A stretch of 64,000 bases of DNA from M3007 sp035299505 (GTDB lineage Bacteria; Bacteroidota; Bacteroidia; Chitinophagales; Saprospiraceae), in assembly GCA_035299505.1 (NCBI GenBank), contig DATGWL010000087.1:26376-90375 (forward strand). The letters run 5' to 3'. This document shows, one piece after another, positions 26,146 to 35,926 of the stretch. Under the pieces are notes generated by a model, which saw only the letters and a program-made list of their open reading frames with translations, did not search any database and was not told where the DNA came from. Position 1 is the first letter of the stretch. Each line of letters opens with the position of its first letter. Both the position numbers and the translations under genes were made by a program.

Positions 26146-28821
26146 TCAGGCTGGCAATTTAGCCAAACTGTCTTCCAAAATTTGCACACGGGCTAGTCCA
26201 TCGGCCAACTTTTTGCGTTCATTGTCCACTACCTGAGCCGGCGCTCCACTCACAAACCTTTCATTTGAAAGCTTGGCTTCGATAGATTTGATGAATCCGC
26301 GCTGGTAACTCAGTTCATCAGTCAGTTTCTTGCGTTCGGCTTCTACATCAATGGTTTGATTCAGCGCAACATAATACTTGTCGGTTCCGGAAATGAACGA
26401 TTTGGCATTGGCTGGCTCTTCCATGGATACAGTAAGCGACTCCAGAACGGCCATTTTTGTAATCATTTCCCGAACACCAGCCTGTGCAAACAGGGCTTGT
26501 GCAGTAGCACTGTCCTGTACGATGACAGCAAGCGGGTCGCGTGGTTTAATCTGGTTCTGGTTTCTGATATCGCGAACACCGGAAATGATGTTTTTGGCCG
26601 CTTCCACCCGGGCAATCAATTGTTCGTTGGCTGATCCGGCCTTTGGATAGCGTTGTGCACAACAGTCATCGCCAGTTTTACGTTCGCGCAGCTGATGCCA
26701 GATTTCTTCTGTTACGAATGGCATAAACGGATGCAAAGCCACCATTATGCGGGAGAACATATCGAGGGTTGCCTCATAGGTTGTTCTATCGATTGGCTGC
26801 TCATACCCAGGTTTAATCATTTCCAGATACCAGGAACAGAAATCATCCCAAATAAAGGTGTAGAGCCCCAAAAGCGCCTCACTCAGGCGGAATTGGGTAA
26901 AATCAGAATCCATTTGTGCCAAAACCTGCTGAAACTTCTGATCCAGCCATTCCACAGCCAGTGCATTTTTACGTGCAACTTCCTCACTTTCAGCAGTTTC
27001 TGTAACATCCCAGCCTTTAATCAAACGCAAAGCATTCCACAGTTTGTTGCAGAAGTTCCTTCCGTTTTCGCACAACTTGTCGTCGAATAAAATATCACCG
27101 CCTGCTGCCGCGCTCGACATAAGTCCGTAACGCACCCCGTCTGCGCCGTAATCTTCCAGCAATTTCAGGGCATCCGGAGAATTACCCAGTGATTTCGACA
27201 TTTTCCGACGGAGTTTATCGCGCACCATACCCGTGAAGTACACCGCCTGGAAAGGTTTTTCCTGACGATATTCATAACCAGCCATGATCATTCTGGCAAC
27301 CCAGAAGAAAATGATATCCCAGCCCGTTACCAGCACACTGGTTGGGTAGTAATAATTGATTTCGCCGTCGGGCTTATTAAAGCCATCGAAAACAGAAATG
27401 GGCCAGAGCCAGGAGCTTGCCCAGGTATCTAGCACGTCTTCATCCTGACGGAGATCGTCCATGCTGAGTTGAGGATTTCCGGTGGCTGCACGGGCTTGGG
27501 CAAGGGCTTCATCAGCAGATTCTGCCACAAATACATGTGTTTCCTGACTCAATCCTTCAGATTTCAGGTACCAGGCCGGGATTCGTTGCCCCCACCATAA
27601 CTGTCGGGACACGCACCAGTCGCGCAGGTTTTCCATCCAGTTGCGGTAAAGGTTCTGGAAACTGGGCGGGTAGAATTTGATTTCTTCTTCCAGTACCGCC
27701 TTCAATGCAGGTGCTCCCAGATCGCTCATTTTTACAAACCACTGCAGGGAAAGTTTGGGCTCAACCACAGAATTGGTGCGTTCAGAGCGACCAATATTGG
27801 TGCGATAATCTTCTATTTTAACCAGATTACCGCTTTCTTCCAGGAAGCCCTTCATTTGCTTTCTTGCTTCAAAGCGGTCCAGCCCAACAATTGGCGCGAA
27901 GGTGCACTTATCGTTGATTTTTCCATCATCGGCAATGGTATCGATCACTTCCAGCTGGTGGCGCTGACCAACTTCATAGTCGTTGGGATCGTGCGCAGGC
28001 GTGATTTTCAACGCGCCGGTACCAAACTCAATGTCTACATAATCGTCTGCAATAACCGGAATTGCCCGGTTAATGAGCGGAATCAGCACTTTTTTGCCAA
28101 CCAACGCCGTGTACCGCGGGTCCTTTGGATTTACAGCAATGGCAACGTCGGCAAAAATGGTTTCCGGACGCTGGGTGGCGATGGTAACACCATCTGCGCC
28201 GTTTTCACTTTTGTAATGAATATGGAAAAGCTGTGCGTTTTCTTCTCCGTAAATAACCTCTTCATTAGACAAAACAGTTTTGGCTTCCGGGTCCCAGTTC
28301 ACCATACGCAGGCCGCGGTAGAGTTTGTCTTTTTTGTAGAGGTCTACAAACATCCTGATTACATCCTCGTAGTAGCCTTTGTCCATGGTAAAGGCCGTGC
28401 GTTCCCAGTCGCAGGAAGCGCCGAGTTTGCGGAGTTGGTGCAAGATGATTCCACCGTATTTTTCTTTCCACTGGTACGCGTATTCCATGAACTGATCCCG
28501 CGTGAGATCGGCTTTGCGCAATTTTTTCTCATCACGCAGCCAGCGCACTACCTTGGCTTCGGTGGCAATACTGGCATGATCGGTACCAGGAACCCAACAG
28601 GCATTTTTGCCGTCAAGTCGGGCTTTTCGGATCAGAATATCCTGGATGGTATTGTTGAGCATGTGCCCCATGTGCAACATACCTGTGACGTTTGGCGGTG
28701 GGATGACAATGCTGAACGGTTCACGTTCGTCGGGAACGGAACGGAAATAACCACTTTTTTCCCAGTGGGAGTACCATTTTTCTTCAATGTCGGATGGGGT
28801 GTAGCGAGCAGACAATTCCAT
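26146..28821 (-). CDS. valS: Valine--tRNA ligase
   Basis: 891 residues, the usual bacterial ValRS length. It charges tRNA-Val with valine using ATP. The class I signature HIGH appears as HMGH (50-53) after PPPNVTG, and KMSKS is near residue 540 in RRKMSKSLGNSPD. An editing domain lies between (ATQRPETIFADVAIAV), and the C terminus has the ValRS coiled coil (ELSYQRGFIKSIEAKLSNERF) that contacts tRNA. A TACTTTTG element lies 45 bases upstream of the start. Confidence 0.97.
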   Translation of the reverse strand: MELSARYTPSDIEEKWYSHWEKSGYFRSVPDEREPFSIVIPPPNVTGMLHMGHMLNNTIQDILIRKARLDGKNACWVPGTDHASIATEAKVVRWLRDEKKLRKADLTRDQFMEYAYQWKEKYGGIILHQLRKLGASCDWERTAFTMDKGYYEDVIRMFVDLYKKDKLYRGLRMVNWDPEAKTVLSNEEVIYGEENAQLFHIHYKSENGADGVTIATQRPETIFADVAIAVNPKDPRYTALVGKKVLIPLINRAIPVIADDYVDIEFGTGALKITPAHDPNDYEVGQRHQLEVIDTIADDGKINDKCTFAPIVGLDRFEARKQMKGFLEESGNLVKIEDYRTNIGRSERTNSVVEPKLSLQWFVKMSDLGAPALKAVLEEEIKFYPPSFQNLYRNWMENLRDWCVSRQLWWGQRIPAWYLKSEGLSQETHVFVAESADEALAQARAATGNPQLSMDDLRQDEDVLDTWASSWLWPISVFDGFNKPDGEINYYYPTSVLVTGWDIIFFWVARMIMAGYEYRQEKPFQAVYFTGMVRDKLRRKMSKSLGNSPDALKLLEDYGADGVRYGLMSSAAAGGDILFDDKLCENGRNFCNKLWNALRLIKGWDVTETAESEEVARKNALAVEWLDQKFQQVLAQMDSDFTQFRLSEALLGLYTFIWDDFCSWYLEMIKPGYEQPIDRTTYEATLDMFSRIMVALHPFMPFVTEEIWHQLRERKTGDDCCAQRYPKAGSANEQLIARVEAAKNIISGVRDIRNQNQIKPRDPLAVIVQDSATAQALFAQAGVREMITKMAVLESLTVSMEEPANAKSFISGTDKYYVALNQTIDVEAERKKLTDELSYQRGFIKSIEAKLSNERFVSGAPAQVVDNERKKLADGLARVQILEDSLAKLPA

Positions 28822-28865
28822 ATGTTATAAGCGTAGCAATGTGCTTGAGGGATGAAGGGGAAGGG

Positions 28866-28873
28866 CAAAAGTA
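28866..28873 (-). promoter_or_regulatory. -7 element (TACTTTTG) upstream of valS
   Basis: The minus strand reads TACTTTTG followed by CCC, matching TAnnTTTG, 45 bases before the valS start. Confidence 0.5.
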
Positions 28874-28932
28874 GGGCAAAAATGGCGGAGTCGGTGCGCA
28901 AATTTTTCAAGGTATTACAAATATTCGAACAC

Positions 28933-28940
28933 TACCTTTG
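28933..28940 (+). promoter_or_regulatory. -7 element (TACCTTTG) upstream of the amino-acid dehydrogenase
   Basis: TACCTTTG lies 41 bases before the ATG at 28981 and is divergent to the valS element 60 bases away. The start at 28981 is favoured because translation from the earlier in-frame start at 28852 would read through this element. Confidence 0.5.
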
Positions 28941-28980
28941 TGGCCAGAATTTAACCAGATTTCCATCCACCACCATTGTT

Positions 28981-30234
28981 ATGCAACCATTTGCAGCCCT
29001 GACTCCATCCCAGTTTTTTCAGCAAAACGCATTTACCCATCCGGAAAGTTTCCTTTGCGGCAATACTATTTCCACCAGCAACCCGGCGAACGGTCCGCTG
29101 GCTGGCATGGAGCAAATGCCGGATTACGACAACCATGAAGGTGTTTTTTTTCGGGCAGATGCCGAATCCAGCTGTCTGTTCTTTGCCTTCATTCACCACA
29201 CCAATCGCGGCCAGGCGCAGGGTGGCACCCGTTTTTTCAGCTATGAAACCATGCAGGATTTATTGAGTGATGGTTTGCGGCTCAGTAAAGCCATGTCTGA
29301 AAAATGTGCTGTAGCCGGACTTTGGTGGGGCGGTGGCAAATCCATTATTTGCCCAGTTGGCTTCAGTATTAAAGAAGCAACGCCTGAACGCAGAAAGGTA
29401 ATTTTTGCCAATTTCGGCAAGTTCATAGCCAGTTTGCATGGCGCTTATGTAGCTGCGGAGGATATGAATACCACTCCGGAAGACATGCAGACGATTTTAT
29501 CGCAAAACCGATTTGTTACCTGCATTCCAAAAACAGCCGGCGGAAGTGGTAACCCAAGCCCGTTTACGGCTGAAGGCGTATTCAAATCCATGCTGGCAAC
29601 TGCCCGTGTACTGGAGGGCAAATCCGATTTGAGCGGCATGAGTGTGTCTATTCAGGGATTGGGTAATGTGGGTGGCGCCCTGGCCCGCTATGTGCTCGGA
29701 AGCGGGGTATCAAAGTTATACGTCACTGATTTGATGCCGGAACGTATGGAACAGGTTAAATCATGGGCGCCGGATGTGGTGGAAATTGTGTCCAGCAAAG
29801 AGGCTCTGCTCAGTCAGCCCTGCGATATTTTTGCTCCATGCGCTGGTGGTAAAGTTATTGACGATCAAACCATTGAATGGCTAAAGTGTCGCTATGTTAT
29901 AGGCGCCGCCAACAACCAGCTGGAACGGCCGGAGCGCCATGCGGCCATGCTGCACGCCAAAGGCATTCTGTATCTGCCTGATTTTTTCATCAATCGTATG
30001 GGCATCATCAACTGTGCTAACGAGCAATATGGCTGGCTGGAAGTAACCTTACAGGAAGAGGTGGTCAAGATTTACGAAGATACCGTGCATTTGTTGGAAG
30101 CGTCTCGTAGCCGGAATATTTCGCCACAGGAAATGGCTATGATTCAGGCTGGCGAAGCCATGAAAAAAATGCATCCAATTTGGCCCGGACGCGGCAAGCA
30201 GCTGATTCAAAAAGCTGCCAATGAGCGTTTGTAG
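28981..30234 (+). CDS. Glu/Leu/Phe/Val dehydrogenase family protein
   Basis: 417 residues from the ATG at 28981. Amino-acid dehydrogenase that would deaminate an L-amino acid to the 2-oxo acid with NAD(P). The dimerisation/catalytic domain contains the Lys motif GGGKSII with Lys120 and the GGTRFF segment. The Rossmann domain follows with IQGLGNVGGALARYVL and ends with the GAANNQL motif typical of leucine/phenylalanine/valine dehydrogenases. GGGKS with a short N terminus is closer to leucine dehydrogenase than to glutamate dehydrogenase, but the substrate is not certain. It converges on the DUF2452 gene with a 6-base gap. Confidence 0.9.
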   Translation: MQPFAALTPSQFFQQNAFTHPESFLCGNTISTSNPANGPLAGMEQMPDYDNHEGVFFRADAESSCLFFAFIHHTNRGQAQGGTRFFSYETMQDLLSDGLRLSKAMSEKCAVAGLWWGGGKSIICPVGFSIKEATPERRKVIFANFGKFIASLHGAYVAAEDMNTTPEDMQTILSQNRFVTCIPKTAGGSGNPSPFTAEGVFKSMLATARVLEGKSDLSGMSVSIQGLGNVGGALARYVLGSGVSKLYVTDLMPERMEQVKSWAPDVVEIVSSKEALLSQPCDIFAPCAGGKVIDDQTIEWLKCRYVIGAANNQLERPERHAAMLHAKGILYLPDFFINRMGIINCANEQYGWLEVTLQEEVVKIYEDTVHLLEASRSRNISPQEMAMIQAGEAMKKMHPIWPGRGKQLIQKAANERL

Positions 30235-30240
30235 TCCTTT

Positions 30241-30708
30241 TTACACACCCCCTGCGAGCACCTCCCAGGTATGGTCGCCCAAGAGCCGTACTGAAGCCAG
30301 GTGTTCGTAGGGGTTCCTTCTCCCCCACTCTTCCGGAGCAATCATGGAAAGCAGGTGCCTGCCATCGGTTTTTCGCTGATAAAGATGATAAATGTGGTGT
30401 ATCACCGGCTGAAAAGGCACATCCGCCTGATAAATGATTTCTGACACAGCCATTCGGTTTTGCAGGGATTTGGCCTGCCCCATCAGGGTCTCCATCTGTT
30501 GCCGAAGCTGCTCCATCTGCCGATCGGTTTGATCGTACATAGCAGTCATGGCATTCCCGCGTATCTGACCTTTATCTTCAGGCCGGATCACAGCACTTCC
30601 GGACGTATGCGCATAAGGCAGCAGGCCAGGTGTTTCTGTCACCTTATCCTTGTCAATCGGGTTAACAAATGCCTGATCAGCCGTGTTTTTCTCTTTTTGC
30701 TCTGCCAT
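30241..30708 (-). CDS. DUF2452 protein
   Basis: 155 residues from the Met at 30708 (MAEQKEKNTADQAF). Matches DUF2452: an N-terminal KVTETPGLLPYAHTSGSAVIRPEDKG segment, a coiled-coil-like helix with MYDQTDRQMEQLRQQMETLM, and the C-terminal IYHLYQRKTDGRHLLSMIAPEEWG that marks the family. No signal peptide. The function is unknown. It begins 11 bases after the methyltransferase-like gene, last in a four-gene minus-strand run (33067 to 30241). Confidence 0.8.
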   Translation of the reverse strand: MAEQKEKNTADQAFVNPIDKDKVTETPGLLPYAHTSGSAVIRPEDKGQIRGNAMTAMYDQTDRQMEQLRQQMETLMGQAKSLQNRMAVSEIIYQADVPFQPVIHHIYHLYQRKTDGRHLLSMIAPEEWGRRNPYEHLASVRLLGDHTWEVLAGGV

Positions 30709-30719
30709 GTGTTTATCGC

Positions 30720-31622
30720 TCAAATAATAACTTCCCTGTTTAGTCTGGTATCCCAAACTTTGCAGCCACGGATGGCCTCCAGACGCTGCGGACCGGTAGC
30801 GTAGGTTAATTGCCCTTCCCTGTTACGGCCTTCCCGAAACTTAGAAACCACAAAACCCTCAGAAGGTTCCAACACCCTTAAATCCTTTTTTTTGTCGTTA
30901 CGCACAAAGTAGGCGTTGTTGCCATGACTGTTACTGCCTACGAATGAGTACCCTTTTTCTTTGGCTAAATCGCACAAAGCGGTTAGAGATGCACCACAAC
31001 ATAGGTTAGAAAAATGGTAATTGGTGCGGTAAAAATCCGGTGCATAAGGCACAGTCCAGGCATTATCAGGTCCAAAAACGCTGTTATACTCCATGATAAC
31101 CAGCACTGGATTTACCACATCGATGGCTCTCCAAACCCAGTAGTCGTTGCCATCAATATCAATATGCAACAAACCCAGCTCACCGGCCATGCCATTGCTG
31201 CGCAACAAATCGTTGATATTCTCTGCGGTAACAAATGCAGCCTGAGCATTGAGCTCGTGCTGCCAGTAAATGCGATCTTCCCGGATTTTTTGCACATTTT
31301 TTTCTGATCCATCCAGCACCAGGCCACTCCAGTTATTGTTCATCAACAAAAACCTGGTATTGGCTTCCCGGTAATCTTCTACACCAAATTCTACAAAGGT
31401 ATGCGGAATGATATCCAGGTATTGTACCAAAAACTGGATTATACCATCGTCATTCCATTGAGAAAAAACGCGAAATTCAGCTTTTTGTACATCCTGCAGG
31501 ATATTTGTTGCATTTTTTTGATGCTCCAAAGCCAGGAGGCGCGCCGACAGAAACTTGCTCTCCTCCAGTTCCCTGGACAAGCGAGCTGTATTTCGGAATA
31601 TTCGTTGCAGGTTCTTGATCAT
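30720..31622 (-). CDS. FkbM-like SAM-dependent methyltransferase-fold protein
   Basis: 300 residues from the Met at 31622 (MIKNLQRIFRNTARL). After a helical start the core reads like a Rossmann methyltransferase of the FkbM/Methyltransf_21 type: TFVEFGVEDYREANT as motif I, GLVLDGSEKNVQKI as the second strand, and LLHIDIDGNDYWVW as the strand with the Asp-Asn pair. The acceptor is unknown; relatives act on sugars or surface glycans. It follows the cation efflux gene by 53 bases in the same orientation. Confidence 0.72.
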   Translation of the reverse strand: MIKNLQRIFRNTARLSRELEESKFLSARLLALEHQKNATNILQDVQKAEFRVFSQWNDDGIIQFLVQYLDIIPHTFVEFGVEDYREANTRFLLMNNNWSGLVLDGSEKNVQKIREDRIYWQHELNAQAAFVTAENINDLLRSNGMAGELGLLHIDIDGNDYWVWRAIDVVNPVLVIMEYNSVFGPDNAWTVPYAPDFYRTNYHFSNLCCGASLTALCDLAKEKGYSFVGSNSHGNNAYFVRNDKKKDLRVLEPSEGFVVSKFREGRNREGQLTYATGPQRLEAIRGCKVWDTRLNREVII

Positions 31623-31675
31623 GTGTAAAATTAGCTTTGCAAAGGTGTGCGACAAAACCTATTGCTTGGATATGT

Positions 31676-32668
31676 TCAGGTTATTCCGTGTTTTTGATTT
31701 GAGGTAATATTATCCAGCGTCCACTCTAAACGGGCTACGAATGGCGCCTGCCTCACCGGGCATTCAGCCAAAGGGCAAACGGCACAAGACTTTGGCGGCA
31801 CGCAACCATCGGTGTGAACAAAACTCTCCAAATCCTGATCAAAGGCCTCAGAAATTGTTTGTCCTAGCACTTCTATTTCCACATGCGCCTCATTGACATT
31901 AAAATACCAGGGCACCGTCAGGTGGCAGTCCAAATGCATAACCGAACCGTATTTGATAATGCGCAGATTGTGCAAATCAATCCAGTTTGGCCGTTTTTTA
32001 GCATTCAAAAGCGTAATAAGTTGCCGCAACAAAAGCTCATCGGCCTCATCTGTCAGCCCAGCTATAGTGGTACGAATAATTTTACCTCCTTCAATCATAA
32101 TGAGCAGGGCAAAAATCATGGCCACTCCACTGTCGATCCAACTCCAACCTGTCATGCGCAACAGAAACAGCCCTATGATAATTCCTACCGTTGACCAGGT
32201 ATCAGATTGCAGGTGCTTGCCACTTGCCTGAAGGGCCAGAGAGTGATGTTGGCGACCAGTATTTATACACCACCAACCTAACAAATAATTCACTAATGCT
32301 GTAGCTGCTACTATTATGATGCCTGTATCCAGCTGTTGTACCTCGTGGGTGTGTACCAGATTTGACAGCGATTCGTACAAAATAATCATCCCGGCTACCA
32401 GAATGAGTATACCCTCGAAAGAAGCCGAAATCAACTCAATTTTTCCATGCCCATAAGGATGATTATCGTCCCGAGGCTTGGCTGCCAGGCGCAGACTATA
32501 GAGCCCGGTAAACCCTGTTACCACATTAACGGTACTTTCCAGCGCGTCTGTCAGGATAGCCACGGAATGGGTCAGGAAATAGGCAAGCACCTTTAAGATA
32601 AAGAGGGCGATAGAGGCAAAAACCACCCATTTTTGCACCCTGATATTTGCCAAAGCAGCCTTGTTCAT
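31676..32668 (-). CDS. Cation diffusion facilitator (CDF) transporter
   Basis: 330 residues. The six-helix CDF membrane domain (about 12-215) exports divalent metals such as Zn, Fe, Co or Mn in exchange for protons. Metal-site motifs seen are AILTDALES in helix 2, DNHPYGHGKIE in the loop between helices 2 and 3, and SGKHLQSDTWS in helix 5 with Asp. The cytoplasmic ferredoxin-like domain follows. The last 40 residues have a Cys/His cluster (CVPPKSCAVCPLAECPV), extra to the basic fold, that may bind metal. In a run with a lipoprotein gene upstream. Confidence 0.88.
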   Translation of the reverse strand: MNKAALANIRVQKWVVFASIALFILKVLAYFLTHSVAILTDALESTVNVVTGFTGLYSLRLAAKPRDDNHPYGHGKIELISASFEGILILVAGMIILYESLSNLVHTHEVQQLDTGIIIVAATALVNYLLGWWCINTGRQHHSLALQASGKHLQSDTWSTVGIIIGLFLLRMTGWSWIDSGVAMIFALLIMIEGGKIIRTTIAGLTDEADELLLRQLITLLNAKKRPNWIDLHNLRIIKYGSVMHLDCHLTVPWYFNVNEAHVEIEVLGQTISEAFDQDLESFVHTDGCVPPKSCAVCPLAECPVRQAPFVARLEWTLDNITSNQKHGIT

Positions 32669-32689
32669 AAGAAGAATACCCAGTGTGTT

Positions 32690-33067
32690 TTATTCCCAGA
32701 AGGTGGGCTGAATAACCTTTACAAAAGGCAAATTGGCCAACTGAAACAAAACGCGTTGATAATTTTTTTGGTGCGTTGATCCTATTACCAGCCACTCGTC
32801 TGGTGAGCATCCAACGCGTCCTTTGCCGGTGTTTTTCTGAGCTGTGGGGTCGAGCTTTTGCACTTGTTTCCAGTTTTTGGCATTGGCAGGAATACAAAAT
32901 TCGTAGTTCATGGCCACCTTACCCTTTCCCGAGCCGGTGAGTCCCTCTGGATCCAATTGTTTGAAATCCAGTTTAATTTTTTTCCAGGCATCCGGCGACT
33001 CTGGCGGTTTTTCTGTCTTACAGGACAAAAAAACCGCCAATCCGGCTAAAAGAATCCATCGTTTCAT
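32690..33067 (-). CDS. Small lipoprotein, unknown function
   Basis: 125 residues. MKRWILLAGLAVFLSC is a lipoprotein signal with the lipid-acceptor Cys at 16. The rest is a compact soluble region with no family I recognise; it contains two Cys (EFCIP, RVGCSPDEW) and the ending QRVLFQLANLPFVKVIQPTFWE. It starts a minus-strand run followed 22 bases later by the metal-efflux gene, so a metal- or envelope-related role is possible but unproven. Confidence 0.72.
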   Translation of the reverse strand: MKRWILLAGLAVFLSCKTEKPPESPDAWKKIKLDFKQLDPEGLTGSGKGKVAMNYEFCIPANAKNWKQVQKLDPTAQKNTGKGRVGCSPDEWLVIGSTHQKNYQRVLFQLANLPFVKVIQPTFWE

Positions 33068-33136
33068 TCCTTAGCGATATTTTGCGCCAAATTAAGGCAG
33101 TTCTGCCATTCATCTTATTTAATAAATCAACATCCT

Positions 33137-34129
33137 GTGAGTACTCGTCGTTCTTTTCTTCAAAACACCATATTGGGAGGAGCAGCTGCAGCAAGTGCAG
33201 ATTTCTGGTCCACCTTGTGGCCTGCCTCAGATACACCGCCGGCTGGTGCGTTGCCGGTGGTTATTGCTACCTGGGGACCGAACCTGAAAGCCAATGCGGC
33301 AGCCTGGGAAGTTCTTTCCAAAGGAGGCTATGCCCTTGATGCCGTTGAAGCAGGCGTACGCATTCCTGAAGCTGATCCACTGGACACCAGTGTTGGTTAT
33401 GGTGGTTTCCCTGATCGTGACGGCAATGTTACCCTTGATGCCTGTATCATGGACGAAAAAGGAATGGCCGGATCTGTTTCTTTTCTCCAACACATTATGC
33501 ACCCCATCAGTGTAGCCAGGCTTGTAATGGAAAAAACACCACATGTAATGTTGGTAGGCGACGGCGCACTAAAATTTGCGCTGGAACAAGGATTCAAGAA
33601 AGAAAACCTGCTGACAGATGTGGCCAAAAAAGCTTGGGAGGATTGGAAAATTGAATCCAAATACAAGCCTATTATTAATGTTGAACGCCACGACACCATC
33701 GGTATGGTGGCCATAGACACCCAATGCAGAATTGCAGGCGCCTGTACCACCAGTGGAGCTGCCTTTAAAATGCATGGCCGAGTGGGCGATAGCCCAATTA
33801 TTGGTGCAGGCATGTTTGTAGATAATGAAGTTGGCGGAGCTGCCAGTACCGGATTAGGTGAAATGGTTCTGCGTACCCTTGGAAGCTTTTTAGTGGTGGA
33901 AGAAATGCGCAGAGGTGCACACCCGCAAAAAGCCGTTGAAACTGCCGTAAAACGCATCGTACACAAGTACCCCAAACAGAGCGAAGAAGCCCAGGTAGGG
34001 TTTATTGCCATTGATAAAAAAGGGCGGCATGGCGGCTTTGCCATTCACACAGGGTTCAACTATGTTTTGTACCAACGCAATGTGAATAAAGTGTACGAAG
34101 CAGATTCGTTATTGCATGCCAGTAAATAA
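33137..34129 (+). CDS. Glycosylasparaginase / isoaspartyl-type Ntn-hydrolase
   Basis: 330 residues with a GTG start. The N terminus STRRSFLQN then a hydrophobic AAAAS stretch is a Tat-like export signal. The enzyme cleaves the bond between asparagine and N-acetylglucosamine in glycoprotein fragments (aspartylglucosaminidase group). It is made as a proenzyme that self-cleaves at Asp186-Thr187 in HDTIGMV, exposing Thr187 as nucleophile; the GRVGDSPIIGAG and GAASTGLGE motifs are as in the Elizabethkingia enzyme. Likely periplasmic, for recycling host or environmental glycans. Confidence 0.9.
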   Translation: MSTRRSFLQNTILGGAAAASADFWSTLWPASDTPPAGALPVVIATWGPNLKANAAAWEVLSKGGYALDAVEAGVRIPEADPLDTSVGYGGFPDRDGNVTLDACIMDEKGMAGSVSFLQHIMHPISVARLVMEKTPHVMLVGDGALKFALEQGFKKENLLTDVAKKAWEDWKIESKYKPIINVERHDTIGMVAIDTQCRIAGACTTSGAAFKMHGRVGDSPIIGAGMFVDNEVGGAASTGLGEMVLRTLGSFLVVEEMRRGAHPQKAVETAVKRIVHKYPKQSEEAQVGFIAIDKKGRHGGFAIHTGFNYVLYQRNVNKVYEADSLLHASK

Positions 34130-34206
34130 CTGCTCAACCATGGTAAAATCAATTTAGCTGTTTGTGCGTTACATGTTCTAAAGGTTTACCAAAAGACCAA
34201 AAAATC

Positions 34207-35259
34207 ATGAACCCATCTTTTTCTTTCATGGCTCGTTGCTGTGGTTTATTATTGATTTTACTCACCTCATGTACCCTTGCCTACAGCCAGGCAAATGCCG
34301 ATTGCATTTCAGCTGTAGATATTTGTGAGAAAAAAAGGCTTACCATTTCCAGTGCCGGAGGGGAAGGATCCAATCGTTCTGAAGCGGATTTTATAGCCTG
34401 TTTCATGAGCAGTGAGAACAAAGGGCAGGCAGAAGAAAACTCCACCTGGATCCGGTTTGACATTGCCGAAAGTGGTACCCTGAGCTTCACCATTACCCCG
34501 CATAAAGAAGGAGATGACCTTGATTTTGTAGTTTACCGTTCCATTGACGGAAGCTGCAAAAACATGAAAATTGTGCGTTGTAACGCCGCCGGAGACCCAT
34601 CAAACTGGGCATCGCACAGCAAATGCCTGGGGAAAACCGGCTTGCGAAGCGGTGAATCCGACTCCAGCGAAGATGCAGGCTGCAACGACTCTGATGACAA
34701 TGCCTGGCTGGCGCCTCTGAATGTGCTGAAAGGAGAAAAGTATATCCTGCTGGTGAGCAACGTGACTACCAGAGGTCCTGGCTTTGATATTGAGTTTGGC
34801 GGAACAGCCCTCATGCCATGTGAAAAAAAGAAACCAGTGGCTGTTGTTACGCCAAAACCCGTTAAACCAAAGCCCAAACCAACTCCCGCCATCGTTTCCA
34901 AACCCGCCCCGGAGCAAATTGGCGGCCGCAAAGTGGAAGTTGGCGAAGAAATAAAGGTAAAAAACCGAAAAATCAAGATCCGGCTCTGGGATAGTCAGGT
35001 ACAGGATGGCGATATTATTTCCATTTATCTCGACGACCGGAAGGTGATTGACCGGATTTACCTCACCCTGAAGCCTCAGGAATTCGACATAGAATTACCT
35101 GCAGGAAAAGAGCATTACCTCACCGTGTTTGCCGATGATTTTGGCAAAGCAGAACCTAACACGGCCATGGTATTGATTTTTGATGGAGTTAGAGAACAAA
35201 CTATAGACCTGGTGGCTGGCAGAAGCAAACAGGAAAGCGTTAAAATCATTGCGGAATAG
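34207..35259 (+). CDS. Secreted protein with PPC-like beta domain and unknown C-terminal domain
   Basis: 350 residues from the ATG at 34207, whose signal peptide (FSFMARCCGLLLILLTSC) is clear; the longer reading adds 15 unlikely residues. Residues about 30-210 are a Cys-containing beta domain of the kind in many Bacteroidota surface proteins (STWIRFDIAESGTLSFTI, DLDFVVYRS). A Pro/Lys linker (KPVKPKPKPTP) leads to a second beta domain of about 100 residues (KIRLWDSQVQDGDIISIYLDD). No sorting domain is visible. Function unknown. The last 14 bases overlap the converging mqnB gene. Confidence 0.75.
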   Translation: MNPSFSFMARCCGLLLILLTSCTLAYSQANADCISAVDICEKKRLTISSAGGEGSNRSEADFIACFMSSENKGQAEENSTWIRFDIAESGTLSFTITPHKEGDDLDFVVYRSIDGSCKNMKIVRCNAAGDPSNWASHSKCLGKTGLRSGESDSSEDAGCNDSDDNAWLAPLNVLKGEKYILLVSNVTTRGPGFDIEFGGTALMPCEKKKPVAVVTPKPVKPKPKPTPAIVSKPAPEQIGGRKVEVGEEIKVKNRKIKIRLWDSQVQDGDIISIYLDDRKVIDRIYLTLKPQEFDIELPAGKEHYLTVFADDFGKAEPNTAMVLIFDGVREQTIDLVAGRSKQESVKIIAE

Positions 35260-35902
35260 CTTCCAGCAATTCAATTAACAGCTGATTGAGTTGTTGAATG
35301 GCCAGTGGTAAATTCCAGGCCTCCCGATTCCGGGGCTCCACCTGATTGGAGATGCTTCTGATTTCCACAAAAGGCACGCCTGCGGCCAGACAGGCGTAAA
35401 AAAAGGCAGCGCCCTCCATCGACTCAACCTGAATATCCGGGTATTTGTGCAGGATTTGCGTTATAGACTGATCAGATCCGTGCACTTTATTGACTGTCAA
35501 TCCTTTACACTCAGGCAACGAAGGCAATGGCGGATGAGGATTTTGCAAAACACCGTGCGGCCAGAGTCCCATCTCAGTAATATCCGTAAAACTGCCATCA
35601 GCCTCCTCTACACCTAAATCTCCAAAACGTTCTTCCGTTACCTGAACTACTGTGCCTATAGGCAAATCCTGCGGATAAGCGCCGGCAATTCCTGCATTGA
35701 TGACCCAATCAGGCTTTTCGCGAGACAATAACCAGCCCAGTTGAAAGGCGGTAGCCGTCATGCCAACACCGGTAATTGCCATTTGTAACGTTATAGAACC
35801 GTTCTCGTAAACGTCAGCCGTTTTTTTAATAAATCGAGCTTCCAGCCAGGTGCGCAATGGCGCGACTTCAAAAGGCGTAGCTGAGAGAAGTAGTATTTTC
35901 AT
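35246..35902 (-). CDS. mqnB: Futalosine hydrolase
   Basis: 218 residues of the nucleoside phosphorylase/hydrolase fold. It releases hypoxanthine from futalosine to give dehypoxanthinyl-futalosine in the alternative menaquinone pathway. Visible features are the start MKILLLSATPFEV, GVGMTATAFQL, NAGIAGAY and the late purine-site motif VESMEGAAFFYACL with the catalytic Asp/Glu region IRSISNQVEPRN. No other mqn gene is in the window. It overlaps the converging secreted-protein gene by 14 bases. Confidence 0.88.
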   Translation of the reverse strand: MKILLLSATPFEVAPLRTWLEARFIKKTADVYENGSITLQMAITGVGMTATAFQLGWLLSREKPDWVINAGIAGAYPQDLPIGTVVQVTEERFGDLGVEEADGSFTDITEMGLWPHGVLQNPHPPLPSLPECKGLTVNKVHGSDQSITQILHKYPDIQVESMEGAAFFYACLAAGVPFVEIRSISNQVEPRNREAWNLPLAIQQLNQLLIELLEAIPQ

Positions 35903-35926
35903 TTCACAGAGGATTATTTGAACGGC

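Noticed and set aside
27856..28830. 324-residue plus-strand open frame
   Set aside because: Antisense to valS, whose motifs and length are certain; no independent support.
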